From assembly GCA_035631035.1 (NCBI GenBank), contig DASQJL010000111.1, positions 1 through 46,521 on the forward strand: DNA of 46,521 nucleotides, in the 5' to 3' direction. The stretch comes from Candidatus Binatia bacterium (GTDB lineage Bacteria; Eisenbacteria; RBG-16-71-46; SZUA-252). The position numbers were made by a program, and so were the translations under genes. Shown here piece after piece: positions 8,137 through 16,519 of the stretch (position 1 is its first letter; every line of letters starts with the position of its first letter). The notes below the pieces were generated by a model, which was given only the letters and a program-made list of their open reading frames with translations, ran no database searches and was not told the origin of the DNA.

Positions 8137-8175
8137 AAAAAAACGCCCTCTCGCGGCTGATCGCCGCGCGGGGCG
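8137..8175 (-). terminator. Intrinsic terminator in the leader of the coiled-coil gene (possible attenuator)
   Basis: Read on the minus strand, GGGCG/CGCCC closes an outer stem (8144-8148 with 8171-8175), CGCGGC pairs with GCCGCG inside it (8152-8157 with 8163-8168), and seven T residues follow (8143-8137). It ends about 33 bases before the ATG at 8104, downstream of any promoter for that gene. A second hairpin, GGTCCC with GGGACC around an 8-base loop, lies just upstream at 8197-8216. The arrangement resembles an attenuator or riboswitch leader, or the end of a small RNA. Confidence 0.6.
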
Positions 8176-8286
8176 CTGTCGAATGGGGCTGCCAAGGGTC
8201 CCTCCTTTCGGGGACCTGCTTCCGGCGTTACGACCTGACGGTACACCCGGGCCGGGTCCCGTTTCCTACTACCTAGGTACCATCCC

Positions 8287-8315
8287 TTGTCGGAGCCCCG
8301 GGTTGCCCCTAGACT
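8287..8315 (+). promoter_or_regulatory. Candidate sigma70-type promoter for the M32 peptidase operon
   Basis: TTGTCG (8287-8292) and TAGACT (8310-8315) are separated by 17 bases, 38 bases before the GTG start at 8353. Matches to the consensus are four of six in each box, with ideal spacing. Confidence 0.5.
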
Positions 8316-8352
8316 CGGGGCGCCACCCGCGCTTCCCCCATCGGAGGACCCC

Positions 8353-9888
8353 GTGAACGCGCTCGAAGCCTTGAAGGCGCGCCTGCTCGAAGCGAGCGAC
8401 CTCGAGCACGCGGCCAGCCTGCTGCACTGGGACCAGACGACCTACATGCCCCCCGGCGGCGCGGAAGCGCGCGGCCGGCAGATCGCGCTCCTCTCCAAGC
8501 TGGCGCACGAGCGGTTCACCGACCCGGAGACGGGAAGGCTGCTCGAGGCGGCGGAGCGGGAGACGGCTTCGCTCCCGTACGATTCGGACGAGGCCTCGCT
8601 GGCCCGCGCCACCCGCCGGGACTGGGAGCTGCAAGTGCGGCGGCCGTCGAGCCTCGTGGCGGAGCTGCACGAGCAGGCGGCGCGAAGCTACCAGGCGTGG
8701 ATCGCGGCGCGTCCGGCGAACGATTTCGCGAGCGTCCGCCGCCATCTGGAACGGACGCTCGAGCTCTCGCGGCGCATGGCCGACTGCTATCCCGGCTACG
8801 ACCACATCGCCGACCCCCTGATCGCGTTCGCCGACTACGGCATGAAAGCCGAGACGATCCGTGCGCTGTTCACCGAGCTGCGCCGGCGCCTGGTGCCGCT
8901 GGTCCAGGCGATCACGTCGCGTCCGCCCGCCGACAATTCCTGCCTGCATCGCCATGCCCGGCTCGAGGATCAGTCGGCGTTCGGTCTCGAGGTGATCCGG
9001 CGCTTCGGATACGACTTCCAGCGCGGGCGTCAGGACTACACGCGCCATCCCTTCATGACCAAGTTCTCGCTCGGGGACGTGCGGATCACGACCCGCGTGA
9101 ACGAGGACGATCTGACGGACATGCTCTTCTCCACGCTGCACGAATCCGGACATGCCCTCTACGAGCAGGGGATCGACCGGAGCTACGAGGGGACGCCGCT
9201 CGCGTCCGGCACCTCCTCCGGTGTGCACGAGAGCCAGTCGCGGCTGTGGGAGAACCTCGTCGGGCGAAGCCGCGGCTTCTGGGAGTTCTTCTTCCCCCGC
9301 ATGCAGGCGGCTTTCCCGGAGCAGCTTCGCGGGGTGTCGCTGGACGTGTTCTACAAGGCCGTGAACCGCGTGGAGCGCTCGTTGATTCGCACCGATTCCG
9401 ACGAGGTCACGTACAACCTGCACGTGATGCTGCGATTCGAGCTGGAGCTGGATCTCCTGGAAGGGAAGCTGGCCGTCGCGGACCTCCCGCGCGCGTGGCG
9501 CGAGCGGTTCGAGCGGGACATCGGGTTGCAGGTTCCCGACGACCGGAACGGCGTGCTGCAGGACGTGCACTGGTTCGGCGGCCGCATCGGGGGCGCCTTC
9601 CAGGGCTACACGCTGGGAAACATCCTCTCGGCCCAGTTCTTCGATGCGGCCGTGTCGGCGCATCCGTCGATTCCGGACGAGATCCAAAAGGGCGAGTTCG
9701 GGACGCTGCACGGGTGGCTGCGCGAGAACATCTACCGCCACGGCGCCAAGTTCACGCCCGCCGAGCTGGTGCGGCGGGTGACGGGACAGGACCTCACGGT
9801 CGAGCCGTACATGAACTACCTATGGCGGAAGTTCGGACCGCTCTACGGGCTGCGGAAGGAAGAGCTGGGCGGCGTGAGCGTCGGATGA
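8353..9888 (+). CDS. M32-family metallocarboxypeptidase (carboxypeptidase Taq type)
   Basis: A 511-residue enzyme, the normal size for M32. The zinc site is intact: HESGH (HExxH) in TLHESGHALYEQG, followed by the family-specific HESQSRLWEN, where the Glu is the third ligand region. LLHWDQTTYMPPGG near the N-terminus and DEVTYNLHVMLRFELE are also family signatures. It trims C-terminal residues from peptides in the cytosol. The start is GTG 8353, preceded by GGAGGA at five bases' distance; the open frame runs 66 bases further upstream, but that part overlaps the promoter. The stop overlaps the methyltransferase start by ATGA, so the two are coupled. Confidence 0.93.
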   Translation: MNALEALKARLLEASDLEHAASLLHWDQTTYMPPGGAEARGRQIALLSKLAHERFTDPETGRLLEAAERETASLPYDSDEASLARATRRDWELQVRRPSSLVAELHEQAARSYQAWIAARPANDFASVRRHLERTLELSRRMADCYPGYDHIADPLIAFADYGMKAETIRALFTELRRRLVPLVQAITSRPPADNSCLHRHARLEDQSAFGLEVIRRFGYDFQRGRQDYTRHPFMTKFSLGDVRITTRVNEDDLTDMLFSTLHESGHALYEQGIDRSYEGTPLASGTSSGVHESQSRLWENLVGRSRGFWEFFFPRMQAAFPEQLRGVSLDVFYKAVNRVERSLIRTDSDEVTYNLHVMLRFELELDLLEGKLAVADLPRAWRERFERDIGLQVPDDRNGVLQDVHWFGGRIGGAFQGYTLGNILSAQFFDAAVSAHPSIPDEIQKGEFGTLHGWLRENIYRHGAKFTPAELVRRVTGQDLTVEPYMNYLWRKFGPLYGLRKEELGGVSVG

Positions 9889-10649
9889 GTCCCCGCCGCA
9901 AGCGGGAGTGGTTCGACGACGACGGGTTCTGGCGCGATCTGTATCCCTTCATGTTTCCCGAGAATCGCATCGAAGCCGCCGTCAGGGACGTGCCCAAGCT
10001 GATCCGGCTGGCCCGCCCGCGAGGCAAGTCGGTCCTCGACCTCGCCTGCGGTCCGGGCCGGTTCTCGATCGCGTTCGCGAAGCGCAAGTACCGCGTGACC
10101 GGCGTGGACCGGACGCGCTACCTATTGGACCGGGCCCGCGCCAGGGCGAAGAATGCGAAGGTCCAGGTGGAATGGGTGCGCGAGGACATGCGCGACTTCG
10201 TGCGCCCCGGCGCGTTCGACCTCGCGCTCAGCCTGTTCACGTCGTTCGGATACTTCCGGGACAAGAGCGAGGACGTGCGGGTGCTTCGCCAGGTTCTCGA
10301 GAGCCTGAGGCCCGGCGGTGCCCTCGTGGTGGAAGTCATGGGGAAGGAGCAGATCGCCGGGATCTTCGCCCCCGTGAGCGCCGACAAGGTTGGAGACAGC
10401 CTGCTGGTCCAGCGCCGCGAGATCTTTGACGACTGGACGAGGATCTGGAACGAGTGGACCCTCATCCGCGGCGGCCGGGCCAAGACGTACGAGTTCAGCC
10501 ATACGCTCTACTCCGGTCAGGAGCTGCGCGAGCGTTTCGAGCAGGCGGGCTACTCCGACGCGAAGCTGTACGGGAATTTCGAGGGTGAACCGTACGGCCG
10601 GCGCTCGCCGCGCCTGGTCGCGGTGGGATGGAAGGAAGGGAAACGATAG
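9885..10649 (+). CDS. Class I SAM-dependent methyltransferase
   Basis: A 254-residue methyltransferase. The SAM-binding motif I is VLDLACGPGRFSIAFA at about residues 49-64, with the acidic end of beta-2 in VTGVDRT and motif II-like FDLALSLFTSFGYF. The SLFTSFGYF stretch and the later GGALVVEVMGKE resemble small-molecule methyltransferases of the UbiE/Methyltransf_25 group. The N-terminal 40 residues (EWFDDDGFWRDLYPFMFPENR) are a helical cap seen in many uncharacterised homologues. The ATG overlaps the M32 stop by four bases, which makes this the second gene of that operon. The methyl acceptor is unknown. Confidence 0.85.
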   Translation: MSPRRKREWFDDDGFWRDLYPFMFPENRIEAAVRDVPKLIRLARPRGKSVLDLACGPGRFSIAFAKRKYRVTGVDRTRYLLDRARARAKNAKVQVEWVREDMRDFVRPGAFDLALSLFTSFGYFRDKSEDVRVLRQVLESLRPGGALVVEVMGKEQIAGIFAPVSADKVGDSLLVQRREIFDDWTRIWNEWTLIRGGRAKTYEFSHTLYSGQELRERFEQAGYSDAKLYGNFEGEPYGRRSPRLVAVGWKEGKR

Positions 10650-10728
10650 TGCAACGACCCTCGGCATGTCTCGGACGCGCTGGTTCGGTTCGTCGGTCTC
10701 GTGTTTCCCTTGGAGCCAGGAGGAACCC

Positions 10729-11310
10729 ATGCGACGTGTGCTGATTCCGGCCGCTCTCATTCTGATGAGCCTCGCTCCCGTGCACGCGCTCGCGGCGTGG
10801 GGTCTCGGCGCCAACCTGGGCCTGACCGTTCACGATCCCGCCGAGTCCGGAGCGGATAACGTCACCCTGATCGGGTTCCCCAGCCAGGCCAGCGTGTTCA
10901 CGTCGTTGCGCCCGGGGCTGCGGGTCGCGTATGCGGGGGATTCCTCGCCGCACGAGGCGTACCTGGACGTGAGCCTCGATCACGAGGCCTCGAACGGAGA
11001 GAATTTCACCGCGGTGCGCCTCGGCGGGAACTATCAGTACAACTTCAACGGCTCTTCATTCCGGCCCTACGTCACGGCCGGTCTGGGCGTCTTCAGCGAG
11101 CACGCCAATTTCCTTGGGAGCACGAGCGCCACGTCGATGACCTTCGGCGGCGGTGCGGGCGTCGGTTTCCCGATCGGCAACCAGGCCGGACGCCTCCGCC
11201 TGGAGGCGCGCTTCGACAAGCTTCAGGAAGGGAAGGACAATGGCGACGTGGTGATCGGCGAGGCCACCATCCGGAGCCTGCTGTTCGGATTCGACCTCTG
11301 GCTCCGATGA
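10729..11310 (+). CDS. Small outer-membrane beta-barrel protein
   Basis: A 193-residue exported protein. Residues 1-23 are a signal peptide (LIPAALILMSLAPVHALA). The mature protein consists of alternating polar/hydrophobic strands rich in Gly and aromatic residues (WGLGANLGLTVH, FTAVRLGGNYQYNF, SFRPYVTAGLGVFS, RLRLEARFDKL) and ends in LLFGFDLWLR, close to the aromatic C-terminal signature of 8-stranded OmpA/OmpX-like barrels. It should sit in the outer membrane, which argues for a diderm host. AGGAGGA precedes the ATG at 10729. The following DUF1684 lipoprotein overlaps its stop by ATGA, so they are co-translated. Confidence 0.8.
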   Translation: MRRVLIPAALILMSLAPVHALAAWGLGANLGLTVHDPAESGADNVTLIGFPSQASVFTSLRPGLRVAYAGDSSPHEAYLDVSLDHEASNGENFTAVRLGGNYQYNFNGSSFRPYVTAGLGVFSEHANFLGSTSATSMTFGGGAGVGFPIGNQAGRLRLEARFDKLQEGKDNGDVVIGEATIRSLLFGFDLWLR

Positions 11311-12275
11311 ACGACGCCAACGTGAGAGCCAAGCCGCCCACCGCGCCGATCCTGGTCCTCGGGCTGTTCGCAGGTCTCCTCGCGGGCCTGACCTCGTGCG
11401 GGCGGGGCGGAGACTCGGGGCCCGCAATGACCGCGGCCGAGGCCGACACCCTGATGAAGTCCTATGCCAAGGATCGCTCCGATACGGAGACCTGGCTCAA
11501 GTCCTCGCCGACGTCCTACCTGGCCACGACCCAGCGCCAGGACTTCGGGGATCGCGCCACGATGACGATCGGAAGCGCTGCCGGGAGCGACGTACGGGTC
11601 GAGGACCCGGCGGTGAAGCCGCATCACCTGCGGGTGACGGTCGAGGGCGACTCGTTCCGTGTCGAGGGGGTAGACCGCGGCGCAACGTTCGAGATCCTCA
11701 AGGACTCCACGACGACGACCTCGGCCACGGTGCCTCCGTCGAGCATCAAAGTCGGGCGGTTCACGATGCGCTTGTCGCACCAGCGTTTCCCGGCGATCAT
11801 CGTCTTCGACCCGCAGAGCCCTCGCTTCCAGCTGTACAAGGGGATCAAGTACTTCCCGCCCGATCTCGCCTACCACATCGTCGCCGGCCTCACGCCCAAT
11901 CCCCATCCGGACACGACGATCATCCTCTCGACGCGTGGCAATCGCCGGCGCGCCGTGCGCGTGGGCTGGTTCGACTTCAAGGTGAAGGGGACCCCCGTTC
12001 GGCTGGAGGCCAACCGCCTGCTCGAGCCCGGCGTCGGGGAAAAGGACGTGAGCCTCTTCTTCACCGACGCGACGACCGGGAAGGAGAGCTACGGCGTGGG
12101 CCGCTACTTGGATCCCGAGCTGCGGCCCGACGGGCGCTACGCGCTCGATTTCAACAAGTGCTACAACCCCGCGTGCGCCTATTCGGAGCACTACAACTGC
12201 CCCATCCCGCCGGCCGAGAACCACCTCAAGATTCCGATCGCGGCCGGGGAGATGGACTCGCACTACATGCATTGA
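11307..12275 (+). CDS. DUF1684 lipoprotein
   Basis: A 322-residue protein with a lipoprotein signal: hydrophobic residues 14-28 and lipobox LTSC, lipidated Cys at 31. The remainder matches the DUF1684 layout: an N-terminal helical part (WLKSSPTSYLATTQRQDFG), a first beta domain resembling FHA-like or barrel strands (MTIGSAAGSDVRVEDPAVKPHH), and a C-terminal domain with DVSLFFTDATTGKESYGVGRYLD and DFNKCYNPACAYSEHYNCP, where the Asn-Pro-x-Cys-Ala-Tyr segment is the most conserved part of the family. The family has no well-established function. It is co-translated with the beta-barrel gene (ATGA), so the two may work together in the outer membrane. Confidence 0.88.
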   Translation: MNDANVRAKPPTAPILVLGLFAGLLAGLTSCGRGGDSGPAMTAAEADTLMKSYAKDRSDTETWLKSSPTSYLATTQRQDFGDRATMTIGSAAGSDVRVEDPAVKPHHLRVTVEGDSFRVEGVDRGATFEILKDSTTTTSATVPPSSIKVGRFTMRLSHQRFPAIIVFDPQSPRFQLYKGIKYFPPDLAYHIVAGLTPNPHPDTTIILSTRGNRRRAVRVGWFDFKVKGTPVRLEANRLLEPGVGEKDVSLFFTDATTGKESYGVGRYLDPELRPDGRYALDFNKCYNPACAYSEHYNCPIPPAENHLKIPIAAGEMDSHYMH

Positions 12276-12322
12276 CCGTCAGGCCGCGCCGCTACCCCAA
12301 TCACCGCAACGAGATACGCGCT

Positions 12323-12343
12323 GTTTCAACTTACCCTTGAAAC
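12323..12343. promoter_or_regulatory. Inverted repeat upstream of hybrid histidine kinase
   Basis: GTTTCAA and TTGAAAC are separated by seven bases, 57 bases before the TTG start at 12400. The right arm, TTGAAA, could also be a -35 box with a poor -10 (TAGGTA) 15 bases on. It may be an operator or a hairpin ending the preceding operon; no T-tract follows. Confidence 0.35.
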
Positions 12344-12399
12344 CTGACCTCGCGCGTTAGGTATCCTTAAAGCTGCGTACTTCCACTCGGAGGGCGACC

Positions 12400-15300
12400 T
12401 TGATCCGCGAGCTCCCTCCCAAGGGCGCTTCCCATGGTGAGTCATCGCCGGCCACCCGCGCCGTACCGGCGCGTTTTGCCGTGGCCCTTGCGTGCGTGCT
12501 CCTCGGAGCCGTGATGCGAAGTTCGCTCGACGGCGTGCTCGGTCCCACCGGCCTTCCGTTCCTCTTCTTCTTCCCGGCGGTCGCCGCCGCGGCATGGTTC
12601 GGCGGTCTTGCTCCCGGAATCATGGCGATTCTGGCCGCCGCACTCCTCGCCAAGTGGCTCTACCTGACTCCGGTCCACAGCCTCGCCATGCCCGGGAGCT
12701 TCGACATCGCCGCCCTTCTCGGCTTCCTTTCAGGCTCCGCGCTCATCGTGTTCGCGATCGAGGCCGTTCACCGCTCTCGTGCGCGCCTCGTCCTCGAGCT
12801 GCAGGAGCGACAGCGCGCCGAATCGGGCATGGCCAAGGCCTACGAGCAGCTGGCGACGACCCTGCGCAGCATCGGCGATGGCGTCATCGTCACCGACGCC
12901 GAGGGCTTGATCACTTCCATCAATGCCGAGGGGGAACGCCTGACCGGTTGGAGGAGTGCGGAGGCGGTGGGGACGTCGCTCACGACCGTATTCCGCATCA
13001 TTCACGAGAAGACCCGGAATCCTGTCGAGAGTCCGGTCGCGAGCGTGCTGCGCGACGGCCGCGTCGTCGCGCTCGCGAATCACACCGTCCTGCTTGCCCG
13101 TGACGGACGCGAGATTCCGATCGACGACAGCGCCGCGCCCGTCCGGCGCGGCGACGGTCCGATTCTCGGAGTGGTCCTCGTCTTCCGCGACGCGACCGCA
13201 CAGCGCGCCGCCTACGAGGCGCACGCCCGTCTGGCCGCCATCGTCGAGTTCTCGGACGATGCGATCTTCACGAAGAGCCTCGACGGGATCGTTCGAACCT
13301 GGAACCGGAGTGCCGAGCGGCTTTTCGGATATCGAGCCGATGAGATCGTGGGAAAGCCGATCACGACGCTCATCCCGCCGGAGCTCCACCACCAGGAGCC
13401 GGAGATTCTGTCGCTGCTCCGGAGCGGCCGTCCTGTCGACCGCCTGGAGACCGACCGGATCACCAAAGACGGCCGGCGCCTCCGGGTATCGCTCAGCATC
13501 TCACCGCTTCGGGATTCCGAGGGCGAGCTGATCGGGGCCGCGAAGATCGTCCACGACATCACGGAGATCGCCGCGGCGCGCGAGTCCCTGGCACGCGAGA
13601 AGGAGCTCCTCGCGACCACGCTGGCGAGCATCGGGGACGCCGTGATCGCGACCGACCCCGAGGGGCGCGTCACCTTCCTGAACGGGGAGGCGGAACGGCT
13701 CACCGGCTGGACGAGCGCCGACGCGAGAGGGCGCCCGCTTCCGGAGGTCTTCCATATCGTGAACGAGCAGACCCGGGCGATCGTCGAGAACCCGGTCGAG
13801 AAGGCGCTTCGCCTTGGCGCGGTGGTTGGGCTCGCCAACCATACGGTGCTCCTCGCCAGGGACGGCTCGGAATGGCCGATCGACGACAGCGCGGCGCCCA
13901 TCATCATGAACGGCCGCGTGTTCGGGGTCGTCCTCGTGTTCCGCGACGTGACGGAACGGAAGCAGGTGGAGGCGGCCTTGCGCGAGAGCGAACGCCGTTT
14001 CCGCCTCATGGCGGACGCCGCCCCGGTGCTCATCTGGACCACGGGGACGGACATGGGCGCCACGTGGTTCAACAAGGGCTGGCTCGATTTCGTGGGCCGC
14101 CCGATCGAGCGGGAGATCGGCGCCGGCTGGCTCGATGGAATCCATCCGGAGGACGTGCCGTCCTGCCGCCAGACCTACGGCATGGCCTTCGCCGCGCGCG
14201 AGCCGTTCTCCAGGACCTACCGGCTGCGGCGCCACGATGGCGAGTACCGCTGGGTGTTCGACCGCGGGGTTCCCTTGTACGACTCGAGCGGGGCCTTTGC
14301 GGGTTACATCGGGTCGAGCGTCGACGTCACCGAAAGCATCCTGGCGGAGAAGGCGCGACGTGACGCCGACCGGCGCAAGGACGAGTTCCTCGCGATTCTC
14401 TCTCACGAGCTGCGGAATCCGCTCGCGCCGATCCGGATGGCGGTCGGACTCCTGCGTCAGATCGGTCCGCCCGATCCCGAGCTGCATGAGCTGCGAGACA
14501 TCATCGAACGGCAGACGAGCCAGCTTTCCCGCCTGCTGGACGACCTCCTGGACGTGAGCCGGATCGCCTCCGGCAAGATCGTGCTGCGGAAAGAGCGGAT
14601 CCACCTCGGCCTGGCCATCGCGAGTGCCGTGGAGTCGGTGCGCCCAGCCGTCCAGGCGCGGAACCACGAGCTCGCCGTCACCATGCCTTCGGATGCGATC
14701 TACCTGGACGGCGACCTGGGCCGGCTGGCCCAGGTCTTCACGAACCTCCTTCACAACGCCGTGAAGTACACCGAGAACGGCGGACGCATCAGGCTGTGGG
14801 TCGAGCGGGAGGGGAGCGACGTGCTCGTCGGCGTGCGGGATACGGGCGTCGGGATCGCGCCGGAGCAGCTGGGGCGCGTCTTCGAGATGTTCGCCCAGGT
14901 GGACGAATCGCTGGAGCACAGCCAGGGAGGGCTGGGGGTGGGCCTCTCCCTGTCGCGGACCCTGGTCGAGCTTCATGGAGGACACATCGAGGCGCACAGC
15001 GACGGGATCGGCCACGGTAGCGAGTTCATCGTGCGCCTGCCCATCGTGCTGGCGCCCGAGCCGGAATCTCGTGGGCAAGGGCTCGCGACGGGTCCGCCCT
15101 CGGCGCCGACGGGAACCCGCATCCTGATCGCGGACGACAACGTGGACTCGGCCGCGGTGCTTGCCTGGAGCCTTCGTCGTTCCGGCCACGAGGTGCGCGT
15201 AGCCCATGACGGGGAGTCGGCGCTGGAGGCCATCCAGGTGTTCCAGCCTCGGCTTGCGATCCTGGACATCGGGATGCCCCGGCTGAATGGATATCAGCTT

Positions 15301-15468
15301 GCGGCCAGGATTCGTGAGCGCCTGGGGCCGGACGTGGTGCTGGTCGCGGTCACCGGCTGGGGTCAGGAAGAGGACAAGCGCCGCGCCCTGGCCGCTGGGT
15401 TCAACCACCATCTCACGAAGCCCTTGGACCTCTCGGACATCGAGAAGTTGGTCACGACCCTATGTTGA
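12400..15468 (+). CDS. Membrane hybrid sensor histidine kinase (DUF4118, four PAS, HisKA, HATPase, REC)
   Basis: A 1022-residue sensor. Residues about 25-125 are a DUF4118-like block of four membrane segments (FLFFFPAVAAAAWFGG, IMAILAAALLAKWLYL). Four PAS modules follow: about 150-270, 275-395, 400-520 and 525-645. The phosphoacceptor is His669 in FLAILSHELRNPLAPIRMAV. The ATPase domain has NLLHNAVKYTENGG, DTGVGIAPEQLGRVFEMF and GGLGVGLSLSRTLVELHGG. A C-terminal receiver (about 905-1022) has acidic ADDN, phospho-Asp956 in LAILDIGMP and Lys in HHLTKP. The first and third PAS are near copies (see findings). The start is TTG 12400 with GGAGGG upstream; no ATG or GTG is nearer the membrane block. 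No partner regulator or Hpt protein lies nearby, so signal and output are unknown. Confidence 0.93.
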   Translation: MIRELPPKGASHGESSPATRAVPARFAVALACVLLGAVMRSSLDGVLGPTGLPFLFFFPAVAAAAWFGGLAPGIMAILAAALLAKWLYLTPVHSLAMPGSFDIAALLGFLSGSALIVFAIEAVHRSRARLVLELQERQRAESGMAKAYEQLATTLRSIGDGVIVTDAEGLITSINAEGERLTGWRSAEAVGTSLTTVFRIIHEKTRNPVESPVASVLRDGRVVALANHTVLLARDGREIPIDDSAAPVRRGDGPILGVVLVFRDATAQRAAYEAHARLAAIVEFSDDAIFTKSLDGIVRTWNRSAERLFGYRADEIVGKPITTLIPPELHHQEPEILSLLRSGRPVDRLETDRITKDGRRLRVSLSISPLRDSEGELIGAAKIVHDITEIAAARESLAREKELLATTLASIGDAVIATDPEGRVTFLNGEAERLTGWTSADARGRPLPEVFHIVNEQTRAIVENPVEKALRLGAVVGLANHTVLLARDGSEWPIDDSAAPIIMNGRVFGVVLVFRDVTERKQVEAALRESERRFRLMADAAPVLIWTTGTDMGATWFNKGWLDFVGRPIEREIGAGWLDGIHPEDVPSCRQTYGMAFAAREPFSRTYRLRRHDGEYRWVFDRGVPLYDSSGAFAGYIGSSVDVTESILAEKARRDADRRKDEFLAILSHELRNPLAPIRMAVGLLRQIGPPDPELHELRDIIERQTSQLSRLLDDLLDVSRIASGKIVLRKERIHLGLAIASAVESVRPAVQARNHELAVTMPSDAIYLDGDLGRLAQVFTNLLHNAVKYTENGGRIRLWVEREGSDVLVGVRDTGVGIAPEQLGRVFEMFAQVDESLEHSQGGLGVGLSLSRTLVELHGGHIEAHSDGIGHGSEFIVRLPIVLAPEPESRGQGLATGPPSAPTGTRILIADDNVDSAAVLAWSLRRSGHEVRVAHDGESALEAIQVFQPRLAILDIGMPRLNGYQLAARIRERLGPDVVLVAVTGWGQEEDKRRALAAGFNHHLTKPLDLSDIEKLVTTLC

Positions 15469-15617
15469 GCCGGGCGCCGGTGCGCTGCCGCCGCTCGTGA
15501 GCCCTCCGCGCGCCGAATCACGCGTTATCGTCGTGGAATGCCACTCTCTGAAGTTCACGGCCCCTCGAAGGCGGGGATGCCGAACCCGACCCTGTTCCGG
15601 ATAGGAGGACTCGCGAC

Positions 15618-16517
15618 TTGAGCCGCCATCGGACGTTCGCTTGGATGAAGTATGGGTCCGCCATCATGGCGCTCGCCCTGGCTTTCACCGCCGCTCCCGC
15701 CAGCGCCCGGATCGGAATCGGCAATCCGGTCAAGAAGATGAAGGACAAGATCCAGAACAAGGCCGAGGGCAAAGCCGCTCCGGGCGCGGACGACGCGTCC
15801 GCGGGGCCGCCGACGTTCGACGACGTCACCCTCGAGCTCACCGACGCCCGAATCGCCGGCATCATCGACGCCTACCAGAAATCGAAGAAGTTCGCCGCAG
15901 GACGGGCCCCTCTCAATGCCAAGCGCACGCAGCTGATGGATGAGCGCAACAAGCTGAACGACAAAGAAGGGGACCGGATGCGCGAGCTTCGCGGAAAGCG
16001 GGGCGACGTGGAGGAGTGCTATCAGGGTGGCTATCGGGCCGCGGCGGACAAGAAGGCCGAGGACTACAAGAACCGCGCCCTCTCCGACCCCGCCCTCCGC
16101 GACAAATTCACCAAGGCGGCCATGCAGTACAACGAGGCCGCCGCCAAGGGCGACAGCTCCGCGATCCAGAAGCTGCAGGCCATCCTCACGGGCGAGATCC
16201 TCCCGTCCAAGGAGGACTCGGCCGCGGTTCGGGCCAAGTGCGGCCCGATGCCGCCGAAGTCAGCCGCCGAGATCAAGGATGAGCAGCTCTCCAAGGACAT
16301 TGACGCGATCGATGAGCAGATCCGCGGGATCGATGAGGAAGTCTCGAAGGTGGGGAACGGAGGCTTGAACCCGCAGCAGTGGGGCACGGCCCTCGAGCGG
16401 ATTCAGCAATACGTGCAGGGGAAGAAAGCGAAGAAGGAGCCCAAGATGTACACCGACCAGGAGATCCGAGCCATCGAGAAGCGGCTCGCCGAGCTCGAAG
16501 AGGCGATGGGGATCTGA
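15618..16517 (+). CDS. Exported coiled-coil protein of unknown function
   Basis: A 299-residue protein with a signal peptide (IMALALAFTAAPASA, cleavage near residue 30). The mature part is highly charged and helical: KKMKDKIQNKAEGK, LNAKRTQLMDERNKLNDKEGDRMRELRGK, KDIDAIDEQIRGIDEEVSKVG and IRAIEKRLAELEEAMGI. Two Cys (EECYQGG and AKCGPMP) are spaced such that they could form a disulphide in the periplasm. The TTG start at 15618 is supported by AGGAGG upstream and the signal peptide beginning soon after. The next gene starts three bases after its stop, so they form an operon. I recognise no family. Confidence 0.65.
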   Translation: MSRHRTFAWMKYGSAIMALALAFTAAPASARIGIGNPVKKMKDKIQNKAEGKAAPGADDASAGPPTFDDVTLELTDARIAGIIDAYQKSKKFAAGRAPLNAKRTQLMDERNKLNDKEGDRMRELRGKRGDVEECYQGGYRAAADKKAEDYKNRALSDPALRDKFTKAAMQYNEAAAKGDSSAIQKLQAILTGEILPSKEDSAAVRAKCGPMPPKSAAEIKDEQLSKDIDAIDEQIRGIDEEVSKVGNGGLNPQQWGTALERIQQYVQGKKAKKEPKMYTDQEIRAIEKRLAELEEAMGI

Positions 16518-16519
16518 CC

